The position numbers were made by a program, and so were the translations under genes. Source: Rhizobium sp. ACO-34A (GTDB lineage: Bacteria > Pseudomonadota > Alphaproteobacteria > Rhizobiales > Rhizobiaceae). Taken from it: a stretch of 64,000 bases of DNA. Under the pieces are notes generated by a model. The model was not told where the DNA came from and made no database searches. It saw only the letters and a program-made list of their open reading frames with translations. Positions 61,826-64,000 of the stretch are shown here, in pieces (positions within the stretch are counted from its first letter, which is position 1; each line of letters opens with the position of its first letter). Where the stretch lies: NCBI GenBank assembly GCA_002600635.1, contig CP021371.1:1553001-1617000 (forward strand), in the 5' to 3' direction.

Positions 61826-62413
61826 ATGCTGTTTCGCCGACGTAAACCCGCAGGACTAGCCGAAAAGTTGCGCGCCCTCTTCTGGTCGCCAAAAGGCTTC
61901 GTGCGTCCGTTTCAGTATTTTCGCATGCGTATCGTCCGCCTGGCGGCGTCGCCGCATGCGGTCGCGGCCGGATTTGCCGCCGGCATCGCATCGTCCTGGA
62001 CGCCCTTCATCGGCCTGCATTTCGTTGTTTCCTTCGCTCTGGCTTATGTCATCGCAGGAAACATGGTTGCGGCGGCGCTGGGTACCGCGTTCGGCAATCC
62101 GTTGACCTTTCCCTTCATCTGGGCGGCGACCTGGGAAATCGGGACGCTGATCCTTGGCGGTGGCGACTCCAGTATTGGGCGTCATATCGACCTTCATCAT
62201 CTTTTCAGCAATTTCGAACTGTCGCAGCTGTGGCGGCCGGTGCTTGAGCCGATGCTGATCGGCGCCATCCCGCCGGCGCTGGTGACCGGATTCGCTGTCT
62301 ATGGCCTGACCTTCTATGCAGTCCGTGGTTTTCAGTCTCGTCGCCGCGCGAGGCTTTCGCTCCGCGCCAGAACCCGTCTCTCCGAGGCGATTGATGGCGG
62401 CGTAAGCGTTTGA
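61826..62413 (+). CDS. DUF2062 membrane protein
   Basis: This 195-residue inner-membrane protein has three to four helices with the family signature SPHAVAAGFAAGIASSWTPFIGLH (near residue 42) and FGNPLTFPFIWAATWEIG (near residue 90). DUF2062 proteins commonly precede acpS in rhizobia. The function is unknown. The Shine-Dalgarno is poor. The acpS gene follows after 27 bp, so this probably starts the acpS-lepB-rnc operon. Confidence 0.83.
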   Translation: MLFRRRKPAGLAEKLRALFWSPKGFVRPFQYFRMRIVRLAASPHAVAAGFAAGIASSWTPFIGLHFVVSFALAYVIAGNMVAAALGTAFGNPLTFPFIWAATWEIGTLILGGGDSSIGRHIDLHHLFSNFELSQLWRPVLEPMLIGAIPPALVTGFAVYGLTFYAVRGFQSRRRARLSLRARTRLSEAIDGGVSV

Positions 62414-62440
62414 TGTCGGCGTTGTAGGGCAAGGAAAACC

Positions 62441-62845
62441 ATGATCATCGGCATTGGCAGCGACCTCATCGATATCCGCCGCGTCGAGCAATCGCTCGAA
62501 CGTTTCGGCGCACGCTTCACCAACCGCTGTTTCACCGATATCGAGCAACACAAGTCCGACGGTCGCAAGAACCGGGCCGCCTCCTACGCCAAGCGTTTCG
62601 CTGCGAAGGAAGCGATGTCCAAGGCGCTCGGGACCGGCATGGCGCAGGGCGTTTTCTGGAAGGACATGGGCGTCGTCAACTTGCCGTCGGGCAAGCCGAC
62701 CATGCAGCTGACCGGAGGCGCGGCGGCCCATCTGGAAAAGATGCTGCCGCCTGACCATCACGCGGTGATCCACCTGACGATCACCGACGACCATCCGCTG
62801 GCGCAGGCTTTTGTGATTATCGAGGCCTTGCCCGGCCATGGTTGA
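62441..62845 (+). CDS. acpS: Holo-[acyl-carrier-protein] synthase
   Basis: This 134-residue enzyme transfers 4'-phosphopantetheine from CoA to acyl carrier protein. The Mg2+ ligands are D8 in GIGSDLIDI and E57 in KRFAAKEA, with the closing [20 protein letters not shown] precedes the ATG. It lies in the conserved acpS-lepB-rnc cluster, which joins lipid synthesis, secretion and RNA processing genes. Confidence 0.96.
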   Translation: MIIGIGSDLIDIRRVEQSLERFGARFTNRCFTDIEQHKSDGRKNRAASYAKRFAAKEAMSKALGTGMAQGVFWKDMGVVNLPSGKPTMQLTGGAAAHLEKMLPPDHHAVIHLTITDDHPLAQAFVIIEALPGHG

Positions 62846-62938
62846 GCCCGAATGGGCGACCAAATGCGTGCCAGTGCCGTTGCCGCGGACGCCCGAAACG
62901 TCTAGAGAGTGCAGGATTTCAGAGAAGGAAAAGACGGC

Positions 62939-63682
62939 GTGACCGATCGAGCAGACAAGAAGCAGAGTGCCCTCTGGGAGAATATCAAGGTCGTTATCCA
63001 GGCGCTTCTGCTGGCGATGGTGATCCGCACCGTGTTGTTCCAGCCCTTCACCATTCCGTCCGGCTCCATGATGCCGACGCTTTTGGTGGGTGACTACATC
63101 TTCGTCAACAAGTTCTCCTACGGCTATTCGAAGTATTCGCTGCCCTTCTCGCCGGACCTCTTCGAAGGCCGCATCTTCGCCAGCGAACCGAAGCGCGGCG
63201 ATATCGTGGTCTTCCGCTTCCCGCCGAACCCGCAGATCGATTACATCAAGCGCCTGGTCGGCCTGCCGGGCGACCATATCCAGGTCATCAACGGCGTGCT
63301 GAACATCAACGGCAAGCCGGTTCCGAAGGAACCCGATGGCAGCTTCACCTCCGATTATCGCCTCGATCCAGGTGCCGACGTTCCGGTATTCCGCGAAACG
63401 ATGGACAACGGCGTCACCTATGACACGCTGGACCAGTCCCCGGATTCCCGCGGTGACAACACCCGCGAATTCATCGTCCCGGAAGGCCATTACTTCATGA
63501 TGGGCGATAACCGCGACAACTCGCTCGACAGCCGTTTCGACGTTGGCTTCGTGCCGGCCGAAAACCTGATCGGCAAGGCCTCCGTCATCTTCTTCTCGCT
63601 CGGCAACGACACCTCGTTCCGCGAAATCTGGAAGTGGCCGTCCAACATGCGTTGGGACCGTCTGTTCAAGGTGGTTGAATGA
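62939..63682 (+). CDS. lepB: Signal peptidase I
   Basis: This 247-residue membrane protease has one N-terminal anchor helix (about residues 16-35). The catalytic dyad is S43 in PSGSMMPTL and K104 in DYIKRLVGLPGD, with MGDNRDNSLDSR near residue 190. It removes signal peptides of exported proteins such as the porins and autotransporter here. A GTG start with GAAGGA 8 bases upstream fits better than an earlier in-frame codon. The next gene, rnc, overlaps its stop codon. Confidence 0.95.
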   Translation: MTDRADKKQSALWENIKVVIQALLLAMVIRTVLFQPFTIPSGSMMPTLLVGDYIFVNKFSYGYSKYSLPFSPDLFEGRIFASEPKRGDIVVFRFPPNPQIDYIKRLVGLPGDHIQVINGVLNINGKPVPKEPDGSFTSDYRLDPGADVPVFRETMDNGVTYDTLDQSPDSRGDNTREFIVPEGHYFMMGDNRDNSLDSRFDVGFVPAENLIGKASVIFFSLGNDTSFREIWKWPSNMRWDRLFKVVE

Positions 63683-64000
63683 AAAAGCCGAAAGGCCTGA
63701 GAGAAGAGGACCGGTCGTGGCTCGAAGCCGCGATCGGTCATCGCTTTGTCGAGAAGGAGCGCCTTGACCGGGCGCTCACCCATTCGAGCGCCAAGGCCGG
63801 TGCGAAGGGGGGCGACTACGAGCGTCTGGAGTTCCTGGGCGACCGGGTGCTCGGCCTCTGCGTCGCAGAGCTTTTGTTCAAGACCTACAAGACCGCCTCC
63901 GAGGGTGAACTTTCCGTGCGCTTCAACCAGTTGGTCAGCGCCGAGGCCTGCGCCGAGATTGCCGACCAGCTCGAACTGCATCGCTTCATCCGAACCGGCG
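63679..64000 (+). CDS. rnc: Ribonuclease III, 5' part
   Basis: The first 107 codons are present; the gene runs off the window. The RNase III signature YERLEFLGDRVLGL (residues about 51-64) holds the metal-binding acidic residues. It overlaps the lepB stop by 4 bp (ATGA), showing translational coupling. It cuts double-stranded RNA in rRNA maturation. Confidence 0.96.
   Translation, partial: MKKPKGLREEDRSWLEAAIGHRFVEKERLDRALTHSSAKAGAKGGDYERLEFLGDRVLGLCVAELLFKTYKTASEGELSVRFNQLVSAEACAEIADQLELHRFIRTG

Noticed and set aside
1..64000. CRISPR arrays, insertion sequences, prophage or conjugation modules
   Set aside because: No regularly spaced repeats, transposase, phage structural or transfer genes were seen; the only recombinase is the solitary integrase.

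Overview
This is a high-GC chromosomal window from an alphaproteobacterium, almost certainly a Rhizobiaceae member (Rhizobium, Agrobacterium, Ciceribacter or a relative). The grounds are the RopA/Omp2-type porin pair, the rpoZ - rsh - DUF2062 - acpS - lepB - rnc gene order, the Rhizobiales dispersed repeat (two copies), PilZ and host-attachment genes, and a soluble globin-coupled chemoreceptor. Coding density is high, there is no prophage or CRISPR array, and most of the window is ordinary core and near-core chromosome. The genus call is inference.

Region by region. 1-12.3 kb: the edge of a probable uracil-DNA glycosylase gene, a YegD-type Hsp70, a divergent AmpR / class D beta-lactamase pair, two tandem paralogous small membrane proteins, an atypical SDR, a 1089-residue autotransporter whose passenger is an endonuclease/exonuclease/phosphatase-fold enzyme (with a PHO-box-like site upstream), a DeoR regulator, a D-2-hydroxyacid dehydrogenase-type flavoprotein and CorA. 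12.5-24.7 kb: ETF-ubiquinone oxidoreductase with a LiuR-like operator, a pentapeptide-repeat protein, IlvE, DoxX, an L,D-transpeptidase, an EamA exporter with a divergent Lrp regulator, a quinone oxidoreductase with a divergent HxlR regulator, an MFS transporter and a lipid kinase. 23.4-28 kb: a probable polyamine-catabolism pair (glutamine synthetase-like and omega-aminotransferase), a PadR/DUF2218 pair and OsmC.

28-35 kb is an envelope-modification stretch: a GT39-type and an ArnC/RgtE-like GT2 glycosyltransferase, a flippase-like membrane protein, AMP nucleosidase, two tiny tandem membrane-peptide genes and a PagL-type lipid A deacylase. 35-43.7 kb: LysR/SDR/tautomerase, DUF2147, a Sel1-like protein, a HisC-like aminotransferase, a PilZ - host-attachment - PilZ trio, and a ferredoxin reductase. 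43.7-48.3 kb is the most unusual part: a candidate small RNA, an orphan LacI-type operator, a lone tyrosine integrase, and two divergent porin genes whose 5' ends form a 208-bp inverted repeat around a tRNA-Ser(GCU). 48.4-64 kb returns to core functions: a lytic transglycosylase, dapA, smpB, ada, a globin chemoreceptor, a NYN nuclease, rpoZ, rsh, acpS, lepB and the start of rnc.

Several genes converge on the cell surface: lipid A trimming, polyprenyl-sugar glycosylation, porins, murein enzymes, an exported nuclease-like enzyme and c-di-GMP-receptor-like PilZ proteins. Many pairs are a regulator plus a divergent target with a readable palindrome between them. The best candidates for something undescribed are the surface-anchored phosphodiesterase-type autotransporter with its PHO-box-like site, the porin inverted repeat with the Shine-Dalgarno inside a conserved hairpin loop, the PilZ/attachment trio, and the orphan operator next to the integrase.
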